Assembly (NCBI RefSeq): GCF_000787835.1
Contig: NZ_BBPP01000010.1
Location: forward strand, 1 to 64,000
Source: Streptacidiphilus melanogenes
GTDB lineage: Bacteria; Actinomycetota; Actinomycetes; Streptomycetales; Streptomycetaceae
Length of the DNA: 64,000 bases
Direction: 5' to 3'
In this document: positions 43,735 to 52,676 of the stretch, one piece after another
Position numbering within the stretch: the stretch's first letter is position 1
Layout: every line of letters starts with the position of its first letter
Position numbers and translations under genes: made by a program
Notes under the pieces: generated by a model
The model's database searches: none
What the model saw: the letters and a program-made list of their open reading frames with translations, nothing else
Told to the model about the DNA's origin: nothing

Positions 43735-44158
43735 GAGGCTCGGACGGACAACGTCCCAAACAGCATGGATCGCCCCGCTCTGTCCGGCGGGCTCACTCCG
43801 CTCCGCCCCCCGAACCGGGTGCAATGGCACGCGTGCGCGCGGCATGGGCACGGGTGCATGGCGGCCCGGCGCAGCGCGGTCAGTCGTTCGCGGCGACCGT
43901 CGCCACCCTGGAGTGGCGCACTCAGCGAGACCCGAGGCCGATCGTGTGCGTACGGCTTTTCGGGCGAGGCCAGTCGGGTGATCTTCGCGGCGTGCCGTTT
44001 GCGCCACGCCGGGAGGGGGTTTGAACCGTTTCGCACCCCGGTCTCGGTCGGACCCCGGCCCGAGGGGTGAGCGCTCCGGACAGCCGTCGCGCGGGCGCAT
44101 ACGATCAACGCCGGACGCTGGCCCGCGGGTCATGTCGGACCTGGAGTCGGAGGTGGAG
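43735..44158. other. intergenic region between the SMC operon and pxpA
   Basis: No gene recognised. A plus-strand -10-like TACGAT at 44100-44105 may serve pxpA. GGCGTG and CACGCC form a short inverted repeat near 43991-44012. Otherwise nothing beyond GC-rich sequence. Confidence 0.5.
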
Positions 44159-44923
44159 ATGGATCTGAACGCCGATCTCGGCGAGGGCTTCGGCCGCTGG
44201 GCGCTCACCGACGACCAGGCCCTGCTCTCCGTCGTCACCAGCGCCAACGTCGCCTGCGGCTTCCACGCCGGCGACCCGGCCACCATGCGCCGGGTCTGCG
44301 AGGGCGCCGTCGCGCGCGGAGTGCGGATCGGCGCGCAGGTCTCCTACCGGGACCTGGCGGGCTTCGGCCGGCGCGCGATGGATGTGCCCCGCGCCGAGCT
44401 CGCCGACGAACTGACTTACCAGATCGGTGCATTGGAGGTCTTCGCGCGGGCCGCAGGGGCGGCGGGCGTCGCCTATGTGAAGCCGCACGGCGCCCTCTAC
44501 AACCGGGCGGTCCGCGACGAGGACCAGGCCGCGGCGGTCGTCGACGCCGTCACCGCCTTCGCCCGCGCCTTCGGCCGCGAACTGCCCGTCCTCGGCCTGC
44601 CCGGCTCGGCCCTGCTGCGCCGGGCCGCCACCGCGGGACTGCCCACGGTGGCGGAGGCGTTCGCGGACCGCGCCTACACCCCGGAGGGCACGCTCGTCCC
44701 GCGCACCGAGCCGGGCGCGGTCCTCCACGATCCCGACGCCGTCGTCGCCCAGGCGCTCGCCGTCGCGGTGGCGGGCGAGGCGGCCACCGTCACGGGCGCA
44801 AAGGTGGCGGTCACCGCCGACTCCCTGTGTCTGCACGGCGACACGCCGGGCGCGGCCGCGCTGGCCATCCGGGTCCGGAGCGCACTGGAGGCGGCCGGCG
44901 TGACGATCGAGGCGTTCGCTTGA
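44159..44923 (+). CDS. pxpA: 5-oxoprolinase subunit PxpA (LamB/YcsF)
   Basis: 254 residues beginning MDLNADLGEGFG, the hallmark N terminus of PxpA. With PxpB and PxpC it hydrolyses 5-oxoproline to glutamate using ATP, removing a damage product of glutamine and glutathione-like metabolites. Further family blocks are SANVACGFHAGDP, YVKPHGALYN and CLHGDTPGA. The ATG at 44159 is chosen over one 27 bases upstream because GGAGG (44149-44153) then has a 5-base spacing and the conserved N terminus starts here. The stop overlaps the TTG of pxpB. Confidence 0.93.
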   Translation: MDLNADLGEGFGRWALTDDQALLSVVTSANVACGFHAGDPATMRRVCEGAVARGVRIGAQVSYRDLAGFGRRAMDVPRAELADELTYQIGALEVFARAAGAAGVAYVKPHGALYNRAVRDEDQAAAVVDAVTAFARAFGRELPVLGLPGSALLRRAATAGLPTVAEAFADRAYTPEGTLVPRTEPGAVLHDPDAVVAQALAVAVAGEAATVTGAKVAVTADSLCLHGDTPGAAALAIRVRSALEAAGVTIEAFA

Positions 44924-45630
44924 GCGGCGCCGAGCCCGAGGCCCTGGGGCGCGCGGCCGCGAAGGCCCCCGGTCGCCCGACCGTTCGCCCCATGGGAGCG
45001 CGGGCGCTCCTCGCCGAGGTCGACTCGGACGAGCAGGTCGCGGCACTGCTGGGCGACCTGATGCAGCGTCAGCACCAGGGCCTGCTCGGACCCGATGTCG
45101 AACTGGTGCCCGCCGCCCGGACGGTGCTGGTCGACGGCCTCACCGACGCACGCGAACGAAGCACCCTGACCGCCTGGTTGGGCGCGTGGGAACCGCATTC
45201 CGCGCAGGCGGGCACCGGACCGCTGGTCGAGATCCCGACCGTGTACGACGGCGAGGACCTGGCGGAGGTAGCGCGGCTGTGGGGCGTTCCTCCCGAGGAG
45301 GCGGTGCGACGGCACGCCGCATGCTCGTTCCGGGTGGCCTTCTGCGGCTTCGCGCCTGGATTCGCCTATCTCACCGGCCTGCCCGACGAGTTCGCCGTGC
45401 CCCGCCGCGCCACCCCGCGCACCCGCGTCCCCGCCGGGTCCGTCGCCCTGGCCGGGGCGTACACGGGCGTCTACCCCGGCCCCTCCCCCGGCGGCTGGCA
45501 GCTCATCGGCCGCACTGCGGTGCGCCTGTGGGACACGGACCGCACACCCGCCGCGATGCTGACACCGGGCACCCGTGTGCGGTTCGTGCCGGTGGCGCCC
45601 ACGCCAGGTGCGAAGGGGGAAGCGACGTGA
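44920..45630 (+). CDS. pxpB: 5-oxoprolinase subunit PxpB (KipI-like)
   Basis: 236 residues. Blocks typical of PxpB/KipI are visible: GARALLAEVDSDEQVAAL, EIPTVYDGEDL, CGFAPGFAYLTGLP, PRRATPRTRVPAGSVALAGA and GWQLIGRT. The most economical start is TTG at 44920, which overlaps the pxpA stop (TTGA) and has GAGG 7 bases upstream; an ATG at 44992 lacks an RBS. The stop overlaps the GTG of pxpC, so the three subunits are translationally coupled. Confidence 0.92.
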   Translation: MSGAEPEALGRAAAKAPGRPTVRPMGARALLAEVDSDEQVAALLGDLMQRQHQGLLGPDVELVPAARTVLVDGLTDARERSTLTAWLGAWEPHSAQAGTGPLVEIPTVYDGEDLAEVARLWGVPPEEAVRRHAACSFRVAFCGFAPGFAYLTGLPDEFAVPRRATPRTRVPAGSVALAGAYTGVYPGPSPGGWQLIGRTAVRLWDTDRTPAAMLTPGTRVRFVPVAPTPGAKGEAT

Positions 45631-46598
45631 CTGAGGGTCAGGAACGGCTGCGGGCCCGCCGGGTGTTCGAGGTGCTGCGCCCGGGGCCGCTGACGACCGT
45701 CCAGGACGCAGGACGACGCGGCGTGGCGGCGCTGGGCGTGCCCCGGGCCGGAGCGCTGGACGGTCCCGCGTACCGATGGGCCAACGCCCTGGTCGGCAAC
45801 GACTCTTCCGGCGCGGCGGGCGGAAGCGCGCCGGGGACGGCAGTCGGGGCCGCCTCCGGCGCCGCGGTCCTGGAGGCGACGACGGGAAACCTGGCGCTGC
45901 GGGCGGTCGGCGGCGACGCGTGGATCGCCGTGACCGGCGCGCCCGCGCCCGTGCGGGTCGACGGGCGGCCGGTCGCCTGGTGCGCGCCGGTACGGGTCCG
46001 GGCGGGCGAGGTGCTCGAGGTGGGCGCGGTCACGGCCGGGGTGCGCTGCTACGTGGCCGTGGACGGCGGCTTCGAGGTCGCGCCCGTGCTCGGCAGCCGG
46101 TCGGCGGACCTGCTCGCGGGCCTCGGGCCCGCTCCGCTCTCCGCCGGGATGCGACTGCCGCTCGGCGCGCCGGGAACGCTCGGAGCGCTCGGCCCGGGGA
46201 GCGCAGAGCGGAGCCCGCTGGCCGGCCCACCCGCCGAACTGGTGCTGCGCCTCACCCCCGGACCGCGCCGCGACTGGTTCGAGCCGGAGTCGCTCGCCGC
46301 GCTCGGCCGTGCGCGCTATCGCGTCTCCCCGGCGAGCAACCGGGTCGGTCTGCGGCTCGCGGACGGACCGCCGCTGCGCCGCCGCGAAGGCCTGGGCGAG
46401 CTGCCGAGCGAGGGCATGGTGCTGGGCGCCGTCCAGGTCCCGCCGGACGGGATGCCGGTCGTCTTCCTCGCCGACCACCCGACCACGGGTGGCTATCCGG
46501 TCGTCGGCGTGGTGCCGGAGGCGGACCTGGCCGCGGCGGCTCAGGCGGCACCCGGAACGCCGGTCCGCCTGCTGCCCACGGCACGGCTGGACGTCTGA
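45627..46598 (+). CDS. pxpC: 5-oxoprolinase subunit PxpC (KipA-like)
   Basis: 323 residues. The N terminus LRPGPLTTVQDAGRRG and the late blocks RVSPASNRVGLRL, SEGMVLGAVQVPPDG and LADHPTTGGYPVVGVV are standard for PxpC/KipA. GTG start in a GTGA overlap with pxpB, RBS GGGGGA at 45615-45620. Residues 50-68 are a Gly/Ala/Ser-rich insertion. Together 44159-46598 make a complete pxpABC operon. Confidence 0.93.
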   Translation: MTEGQERLRARRVFEVLRPGPLTTVQDAGRRGVAALGVPRAGALDGPAYRWANALVGNDSSGAAGGSAPGTAVGAASGAAVLEATTGNLALRAVGGDAWIAVTGAPAPVRVDGRPVAWCAPVRVRAGEVLEVGAVTAGVRCYVAVDGGFEVAPVLGSRSADLLAGLGPAPLSAGMRLPLGAPGTLGALGPGSAERSPLAGPPAELVLRLTPGPRRDWFEPESLAALGRARYRVSPASNRVGLRLADGPPLRRREGLGELPSEGMVLGAVQVPPDGMPVVFLADHPTTGGYPVVGVVPEADLAAAAQAAPGTPVRLLPTARLDV

Positions 46599-46938
46599 GG
46601 CTCGCGGCGGCCTGCGACCCGCGACCTGAGCCGGGCCGGGCTGGGCTCTCTCAGCCGATCCGACCTGGGCTTTTCTCGCGGTGTTCCCGACCGCTGCGGC
46701 GCGTCGCCCCTGAGTCGGCCCGGATTCCGGCGCATGGGCGGGATCCGCACGCTCCCTCGTTCGAGTTTTCGAGCGCGTTCGACGGGACATCGGGGGCGGG
46801 ACGGGTCCAGACTGCTGGCAGAGCCCGAGGGCGCAGGCGCTCGGACCTTTCGCCCGTTGTCCGTCGGGCCGATGCGTACACGACCCTCCCCACCATCCCC
46901 ATCCTCCCCACCCACGGTTCCGCCTGGAGGTGTTCCGC
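46599..46938. other. intergenic region downstream of pxpC
   Basis: No gene recognised. There is no strong hairpin after pxpC. The short repeat TCGTTCGA...TCGAGCG near 46759-46775 is imperfect. The promoter of the Asp-box gene should lie here, but no hexamers stand out. Confidence 0.45.
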
Positions 46939-48033
46939 ATGTCTGAGACGCTGCTCGCGGTCGGCACGGCCAAAGGCCTGTTCCTCGCCCGCAGCAAGGA
47001 CCGCCGCTCCTGGTCCTGGACGGGTCCCCACTTCGTGATGCAGGGCGTCTACTCGGTCGCGGTGGACCGCCGGGGCACGACGCCGCGCATTCTGGTCGGC
47101 GCGGATTCCAGCCACTGGGGCCCGTCGGTGTTCACCTCGGACGACCTCGGCGCCAGCTGGCAGGAACCGGCCGCCCCAGCGGTCAAGTTCCCACCCGGGA
47201 CGGACGCGTCGCTGGTCCGGGTCTGGCAGCTGCGCCCGGCCGGGCCGGAGCAGCCGGGCGTCGTCTACGCGGGCACGGAGCCGGCCGCGCTCTTCCGCTC
47301 CGAGGACGGCGGCGTCTCCTTCACCCTGAACGAGGGTCTCTGGCAGCACCCGCAGCGCGCGCAGTGGCAGGCCGGCTTCGGCGGCCAGGGGTTGCACACG
47401 ATCGTGCTCGACCCGCGTGACCCGCAGGCGGTCACGATCGCCGTCTCCACGGGCGGCGTCTACCGCTCCCTCGACGGCGGCGCGACGTGGGAGCCGTCGA
47501 ACACCGGCATCGAGGCCCGCTTCATGCCGGAGGAGGAGCGGTACCCCGCCTTCGGGCAGTGCGTCCACAAGGTCTCGCAGGACGCCGCCGATCCCTCCCG
47601 CCTCTACCTGCAGAACCACGGAGGCGTCTACCGCAGCGACGACGCCGGCGCGGTCTGGAAACGCATCGACGCCGGGTTGCCCGCCGACTTCGGCTTCCCC
47701 GTCGCGGCACACCCGCACCACGGCGACACCGCCTACGTCTTCCCGCTGGTCGCCGACTACGAGCGGCTGGCCCCGGAGCACCGCTGCCGCGTCTACCGGA
47801 CCGAGGACGCGGGTGAGACCTGGCAGCCGCTGGAGAAGGGCCTGCCCGAGCGCGACCACTACGGTGTGGTCCTCCGCGACGCCCTGACCACGGACGACGG
47901 CGAGCCGGCCGGGATCTACTTCGGCAACAAGAACGGGGAGCTGTACGGCAGCGCGGACGAGGGCGAGTCCTGGTCGCTGATCAACGAGCACCTGCCCACG
48001 GTGCTCTGCGTCCGGGCGGTCACGCTGGACTGA
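46939..48033 (+). CDS. Asp-box beta-propeller protein (sialidase-like fold)
   Basis: 364 residues with six Asp-box motifs of the S/T-x-D-x-G-x-x-W/F type: TSDDLGASW, RSEDGGVSF, RSLDGGATW, RSDDAGAVW, RTEDAGETW and GSADEGESW. This predicts a six- or seven-bladed propeller like BNR sialidases and photosystem-assembly-type YCF48 proteins. Sialidase catalytic residues are not evident and no signal peptide is present, so it is probably not a secreted glycosidase. ATG at 46939, GGAGG at 46926-46930. Its last 14 bases overlap the convergent SGNH gene. Confidence 0.85.
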   Translation: MSETLLAVGTAKGLFLARSKDRRSWSWTGPHFVMQGVYSVAVDRRGTTPRILVGADSSHWGPSVFTSDDLGASWQEPAAPAVKFPPGTDASLVRVWQLRPAGPEQPGVVYAGTEPAALFRSEDGGVSFTLNEGLWQHPQRAQWQAGFGGQGLHTIVLDPRDPQAVTIAVSTGGVYRSLDGGATWEPSNTGIEARFMPEEERYPAFGQCVHKVSQDAADPSRLYLQNHGGVYRSDDAGAVWKRIDAGLPADFGFPVAAHPHHGDTAYVFPLVADYERLAPEHRCRVYRTEDAGETWQPLEKGLPERDHYGVVLRDALTTDDGEPAGIYFGNKNGELYGSADEGESWSLINEHLPTVLCVRAVTLD

Positions 48034-49042
48034 CCTCGGCGGCCGCGTCGCGCGACCACTCCATGCGGCGATGAGGCGCCGCCTCGTCGAAGGCCCGCTC
48101 CGCGAAATCCGGCTCGGCCAAATCCGGCTCGACGAAATCCGGCTGGTCGGCGGTGCGATCGACGGACGGTCGGCGGGAGGCCGCCTGGCCGTTGGGGCGG
48201 GCCGCCACGTGCTCGCGCCGGCCGGGCAGGGCCCGCAGGGCGGAGGCCGTCTGCTCGGCGGCCTCCCGGTCCAGCTGCTCGGCCTGGTTCTCCCGTCGCT
48301 CGGCGGCGGCGAGGCGCAGCAGGTCCGGCAGCAGATCCGTGCACCGGTCCAGCGCCCAGCGGGTGCCCTTGGTCGCCATCCACAGCACCTGGGCGGTGCG
48401 GGACGGCGCCACCCCGTCGGTCCGATCGTCCGGCGCGGGGCCCAACGCTATGCCGCGATCGACCAGTTCGCGGTGGAAGGCGCGAGCCAGGGCACGGTGC
48501 CCGCGCTCGCTCGGGTGGAGCCGGTCCACGCTCCACATCACGGGGTCAAACAGCCACGGCTCCTCGGCGGCGTGGACGTGCACGGCGTCGTAGCGCTCGG
48601 AGAGCGCGTGGACGACGGTGTTGACGCTGCGCATCCGGCGGCCCAGCGGGCGGGCCAGCGCGGGAGGCAGCCCCAGCATCCGGCCGGGGTCCGGGAGACA
48701 GGCGGTGAGCAGCACCGTCCCGTCCTCGACCAGGCTGCCGAGCGTGGTGTCGAGGTGCCGGGCCACCGCCTGGATGTCGTAGGTCGCGCGCAGGGTGTCG
48801 TTGCCGCCCACGATCACGGCCGCGACGTGCGGTCGCTTCCGGCGTACCTCGGGGAGCTGACGCAACAGCACGTCGGCGGTCTGAGCGCCGCTGGTGGCGT
48901 GGTTGGTGAACACCACGTCGCCCGGGTCGGCGGCGAGGCTCTGGGCGAGCAGCGCGGCCCAGCCGCGCCACCCGCCGGCGACGGGATCGCCGAGGCCCTC
49001 GGTCAGGGAGTCACCGAGCGCGGAGACGCGCAACGACGTCAT
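48020..49042 (-). CDS. SGNH/GDSL-family hydrolase
   Basis: 340 residues. SGNH blocks are clear: block I GDSLTEGLGDP with the nucleophile Ser, block II Gly in NHATSGAQTADVLL, block III GGNDTL with Asn, and block V DRLHPSERGH with catalytic Asp and His. Residues after about 215 form a basic, disordered-looking tail with repeats like PDFVEPDLAEPDFAER. It acts on esters or acetyl groups; no signal peptide. The ATGA overlap with the glycosyltransferase upstream suggests that both act on one glycan or glycolipid. Confidence 0.9.
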   Translation of the reverse strand: MTSLRVSALGDSLTEGLGDPVAGGWRGWAALLAQSLAADPGDVVFTNHATSGAQTADVLLRQLPEVRRKRPHVAAVIVGGNDTLRATYDIQAVARHLDTTLGSLVEDGTVLLTACLPDPGRMLGLPPALARPLGRRMRSVNTVVHALSERYDAVHVHAAEEPWLFDPVMWSVDRLHPSERGHRALARAFHRELVDRGIALGPAPDDRTDGVAPSRTAQVLWMATKGTRWALDRCTDLLPDLLRLAAAERRENQAEQLDREAAEQTASALRALPGRREHVAARPNGQAASRRPSVDRTADQPDFVEPDLAEPDFAERAFDEAAPHRRMEWSRDAAAEVSPA

Positions 49043-50373
49043 CGGGAGGCTCCCTTCGCGAGAGACGCGGCTTGCGGCGTCGGGTGGGGCCGCGACGGCG
49101 GATCGGGGACCGGCTGCGTGCGCGGCTGCAGGTCGTGCTCCGGGCGGGGCTGCGGCCGCAGGTCGGACTCCAGGTCCGGCTGCCACTCCGGCTCGGGCTC
49201 GGAGTGGGGCTGCGGCTCCGGGAGCGGGCGGCTGGCGGCCGCCGGGCCGACTTCGTGGGCCGACAGGAAGGCGGCCACGGAGGCGTCCCAGCCGAACTCC
49301 TCGGCGCGGGCGCGGGCGGTGCCGCGACGGACCGAGGCCGGGCGCGCCAGCAGGTGCTGGACCGCGTCCGCGAACGCCGGTCCGGTGTCCGCGGCCGGCA
49401 GGCCGGCCTCGCCGATGATCGGCGGCAGCGCGGAGGCGGCGGACGCGACCACGGGCGTGCCACAGGCGAGCGCCTCGAGCGCGGCCAGGCCGAAGGTCTC
49501 CACCGGGCCGGGGGCGAGGGCGATGTCGGCCGAGGCGAGCACGGACGAGAGGCGCGCCGGGTCCGCGATGTGGCCGAGGAGGCGGGCGGGCAGCCCTTCC
49601 CCTTCGATGCGGGCCTCCAGCCGCGCCCGCAGCGGCCCGGCCCCGGCGATCGCGAGCACAGCCGGCACGCCCCGGCGTCGGAGCTCGACGAGCGCGTCGA
49701 GGGCGCGTTCGGGCCGCTTCTCGTGGGAGAGGCGCGAGCACATCACCAGCAGCGTCTCGTGGGGCGCGGCCAGCTCCGCCCGCAGCGCCTCGTCACGGCG
49801 GGAGGGGTGACGCAGGGTCAGGTCGACCCCGAGAGGTGCAAGCCGCAGGTCGGGGCCCAGGCGTCCGAGCTCCAGACGCCGGAACTCCCGGGCGGCCCAC
49901 TCCGTGGTGCAGATGATCCGGGTGAAGTCGCGCGCCGTCCGGGCGTTGAGGATGTCGGCCGCGCGCCGGGCCGCCGGGCGGGGCAGCCCCCACATCCGCA
50001 GCACGCCGTCGAGGCTCTCGTGGGAGACCATCGCCGCGGGGACGTCGTGCTCCCGGGCCCAGCGGCCGGTCCACCGCAGCGTGGTCCGGTCGGACACCTC
50101 CAGCCGGTCCGGGCGCACCGCCTCCAGCGTCGCCGCCACACGGGCCCGGTCGCGCAGGACGCGGTAGCCGCCGGTGCCGGGGACGACGGGGCCAGGCAGG
50201 GTGATCACCCGACCCTGCTCGGTCTCCTCATCCCCGGCCTCGGGACCGGGCACGATCAGCACGGGGCGGTGCCCGGCCGCGAGATAGCCGGCCCCGAGGC
50301 GGCGCAGCGCGGTGCGCAGTCCGCCCGAGGTCGGGGTGACGAAGTTCGCCACCCGCACGATTCGCAGTGCCAT
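49039..50373 (-). CDS. GT4-family glycosyltransferase with Pro/Glu-rich tail
   Basis: 444 residues. GT-B fold: N-terminal NFVTPTSGGLRTALRRLGAG and the C-terminal donor-binding blocks SRLSHEKRPERALDAL and GPVETFGLAALEALACGTPV, which hold the EX7E motif of GT4 enzymes. Residues from about 375 to the end are a Pro/Glu/Gln-rich, low-complexity tail with repeats such as PQPHSEPEPE. It lies 11 bases after another GT4 gene and overlaps the SGNH gene. Retaining transfer of mannose or glucose to a lipid or saccharide is likely; the acceptor is unknown. Confidence 0.88.
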   Translation of the reverse strand: MALRIVRVANFVTPTSGGLRTALRRLGAGYLAAGHRPVLIVPGPEAGDEETEQGRVITLPGPVVPGTGGYRVLRDRARVAATLEAVRPDRLEVSDRTTLRWTGRWAREHDVPAAMVSHESLDGVLRMWGLPRPAARRAADILNARTARDFTRIICTTEWAAREFRRLELGRLGPDLRLAPLGVDLTLRHPSRRDEALRAELAAPHETLLVMCSRLSHEKRPERALDALVELRRRGVPAVLAIAGAGPLRARLEARIEGEGLPARLLGHIADPARLSSVLASADIALAPGPVETFGLAALEALACGTPVVASAASALPPIIGEAGLPAADTGPAFADAVQHLLARPASVRRGTARARAEEFGWDASVAAFLSAHEVGPAAASRPLPEPQPHSEPEPEWQPDLESDLRPQPRPEHDLQPRTQPVPDPPSRPHPTPQAASLAKGASR

Positions 50374-50384
50374 GTCGCCCGCCC

Positions 50385-51605
50385 CTATGCCGCGGCGGCC
50401 GTGCCGGCCCCGGCGCTCGCCGCAGCCGCGGCTGCGGCGGTGGCGGGCGCGGTGGCCGAGGTGACGGGCTGGCGGACGTCGCCGGCGGTGCGGCCGCGCT
50501 TGGCGATGACCCAGCGGTAGTGCTCGATCAGCTCGTCCCCGACCGACTCCCAGGTGCGGGACTCGACCTCGGCGCGAGCTGCCGCGCCGTACCGAACCCG
50601 CACCGACTCGTCGGCCGCGAGCTCACTGACGGCACGCGCGAGGGCCGCGCCGTCACGGGCCGGCACGAGCAGTCCGGTGCGCCGGTGACCGATGAGGTCC
50701 AGCGGTCCGCCGACCGCGGGCCCGATCGCGGGCACGCCGCTGGCCATGGCCTCCTGGATGGTCTGGCAGAAGGTCTCCATCGGACCGGTGTGCGCGAAGA
50801 CGTCCAGGGACGCGTAGAGCGCGGCGAGCTCGTCGCCGGTGCGGCGCCCGAGGAAGACGGCGCCCGGCAGCGCCTGCCGCAGCGAGTGGTCCGAGGGGCC
50901 GTCGCCGATGACGACGACCCGCACGCCCGGCAGGGCGACCGTCTCGGCCAGCAGGTCCACCCGCTTCTCGGGCGCGAGACGCCCGACGTACCCGACGAGC
51001 ACCTCCCCGCCGGGGGCCAGCCCGCGCCGCAGCGCCTCGCTGCGGTGGCGCGGGTGGAAGCGGACGGAGTCCACCCCGCGCCGCCACAGGTGCACCCGCG
51101 GGATGCCGTGGGCGGTGAGGTCCTGCGAGGCGGGTGTGGACGGCGCCAGCGTGCGGTCGGCGGCGCAGTGCACCGTCCGCAGCCGCCGCCAGGCGGCGGC
51201 CTCCCCGAGCGCGCTGCCCGCGCGGTAGGCGCGGGCGTACCCGGCGATGTCGGTCTGGTAGACGGCGACCGTCGGCAGTCCGAGCCGCTCGGACGCGGCC
51301 ATGCCGCGCGACCCGAGCAGGAACGGGCTGGCCAGGTGGACGACGTCGGGGCGGTGCCCGGCGATCAGCTGCTCCAGCTTGCGGCTGGGCAGCGCGATCC
51401 GGACCTGCGGATACCCGGGCAGGGGCATGGCGGGTACGCGCACGACCGGGCACGGGTCCCCGGCCGCCACCGGCACGGCGGGCGCGGGAGTGATGACGAG
51501 GGGCTCGTGCCCACGACGCACCAGATGCTCGGCGGTACGTAGGACGGAGTGGGCGACCCCGTTGATGTCTGGCGGGAACGACTCGGTGACGAGGACGACA
51601 CGCAT
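50385..51605 (-). CDS. GT4-family glycosyltransferase (PimB/MgtA-like)
   Basis: 406 residues. The N terminus TESFPPDINGVAHSVLRTAE and the donor site GRLAPEKRVDLLAE, followed by THTGP-type METFCQTIQEAMASGVPA, match GDP-mannose-dependent alpha-mannosyltransferases of the PimB/MgtA group. The last 25 residues are an Ala/Thr tail. ATG at 51605; no classical RBS. First gene of a three-gene operon (two transferases and an SGNH hydrolase) reaching to 48020, a likely pathway for a phospholipid mannoside or other cell-envelope glycolipid. Confidence 0.88.
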   Translation of the reverse strand: MRVVLVTESFPPDINGVAHSVLRTAEHLVRRGHEPLVITPAPAVPVAAGDPCPVVRVPAMPLPGYPQVRIALPSRKLEQLIAGHRPDVVHLASPFLLGSRGMAASERLGLPTVAVYQTDIAGYARAYRAGSALGEAAAWRRLRTVHCAADRTLAPSTPASQDLTAHGIPRVHLWRRGVDSVRFHPRHRSEALRRGLAPGGEVLVGYVGRLAPEKRVDLLAETVALPGVRVVVIGDGPSDHSLRQALPGAVFLGRRTGDELAALYASLDVFAHTGPMETFCQTIQEAMASGVPAIGPAVGGPLDLIGHRRTGLLVPARDGAALARAVSELAADESVRVRYGAAARAEVESRTWESVGDELIEHYRWVIAKRGRTAGDVRQPVTSATAPATAAAAAAASAGAGTAAAA

Positions 51606-52261
51606 GCCAGCGTTATTCCGAGCCCCGGCGTGCGGCGAGGCACGTGGATCTAACTGAACGGCGAACGGCGCACGAATCCTCGTGTCGGCGGTTTTGCCAG
51701 GTGTCGCGGCCCGGATCACGGCGTTCTCGGAAGATTCCGTTCGTGTTCCCCGGCTCGTCCGGCACCGGCCGCATCACGTCCGCGCGGCCGACCAACCGGT
51801 CGCCCCCGAACCACGAGCCGTCCACGATCACGGCCGGCGCACGACCCCGTCGCAGCTCTCCCCCAACTGCGTTGCCGCCGACCGGTTTCGGTTTTCGGCG
51901 GCGCGGACTGGACGAGCCGGGCTCACTCGTCCGTCGTGCTTGCGGCCGGGTGGGAGGGGCTGAACCGCGTCCGCGGCGAGGGCGGGCGAGAGGCCCCGCC
52001 GAGCGTGGCCGGCGTCCCTCGGGGCGAGCGTGGCCACCGGACCGACACCGAGCCCGCGGGGACGTTTCCGGTCAGCCCGGCGCACCGGCCACCCGCCCCC
52101 CGGCCCGGGCTCGTGACATCTGACCGGGCGGCGAGACGGCCGCCGTTCAGGCCGAGGATCTGCCAGGAGGGCGCAGAGCAGATGCCCGCGCTCACGCGCC
52201 CACGCACGGCCACGTAGGCCCGTCCCACGCCCGGCGCTGCCGCGCGGCAGAGCCCGCGCCA
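51606..52261. other. gene-free interval between glycosyltransferase and repeat array
   Basis: No gene is supported on either strand; open frames here lack starts, RBS and family motifs. CTGCCGCGCGGCAG at 52237-52250 is a perfect 14-bp palindrome just before the tandem array. No promoter hexamers stand out apart from those expected for the glycosyltransferase operon. Confidence 0.5.
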
Positions 52262-52676
52262 GTGACCGCCAAGCCGCAGGCCGACCCGGCAGGACGGAGG
52301 GGGCTGGTGACCACCAAGCCCCAGGCCCGACCCGGCAGGACGGAGGGGGCTGGTGACCACCAAGCCCCAGGCCCGACCCGACAGGGCCATGCGCCGGTAC
52401 CCGCCAAGCCCCAGGCCCGACCCAGCAGGGCGGTGGGGGCTGGTGTCCGCCGAGCCACAGGCCGACCCGGCAGGGCCGTAGGCCGGCGCCCGCCGAGCCA
52501 CAGGCCGACCCGGCAGGGCCGTAGGCCGGTGTCCGCCGGGTCTCAGGCCGACCCGGCAGGGCCGTGCCCCAGCGACCGCCAAGACGCAGGCCCAACCCGG
52601 CAGGGCCGCAGGCCGGTGTCCACCGAGCCGCAGGCCGACCCGGCAGGGCCGCAGGCCAGCGACCGCCGGGTCTCAG
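52262..52676. repeat. tandem repeat of 43-46 bp, about 9.5 units
   Basis: Each unit contains GTGnCCGCCRAGCC, then a core CAGGCCSACCCGGCAGG, then a GC-rich variable end. Nine full units and one partial unit follow head to tail. Unit lengths of 43, 44, 45 and 46 bp destroy any constant reading frame. The array ends at the stop codon of the HEAT-like gene (52673), so its last unit forms that gene's 3' end. It looks like a minisatellite expanded by slippage or unequal recombination. Confidence 0.85.

Noticed and set aside
46939..48033. Secreted sialidase
   Set aside because: Asp-boxes are present, but no signal peptide and no Arg triad or Tyr/Glu catalytic set could be identified.
52262..52676. 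CRISPR array
   Set aside because: Units are head-to-tail with no constant repeat plus variable spacer of fixed length, and no cas genes are present.
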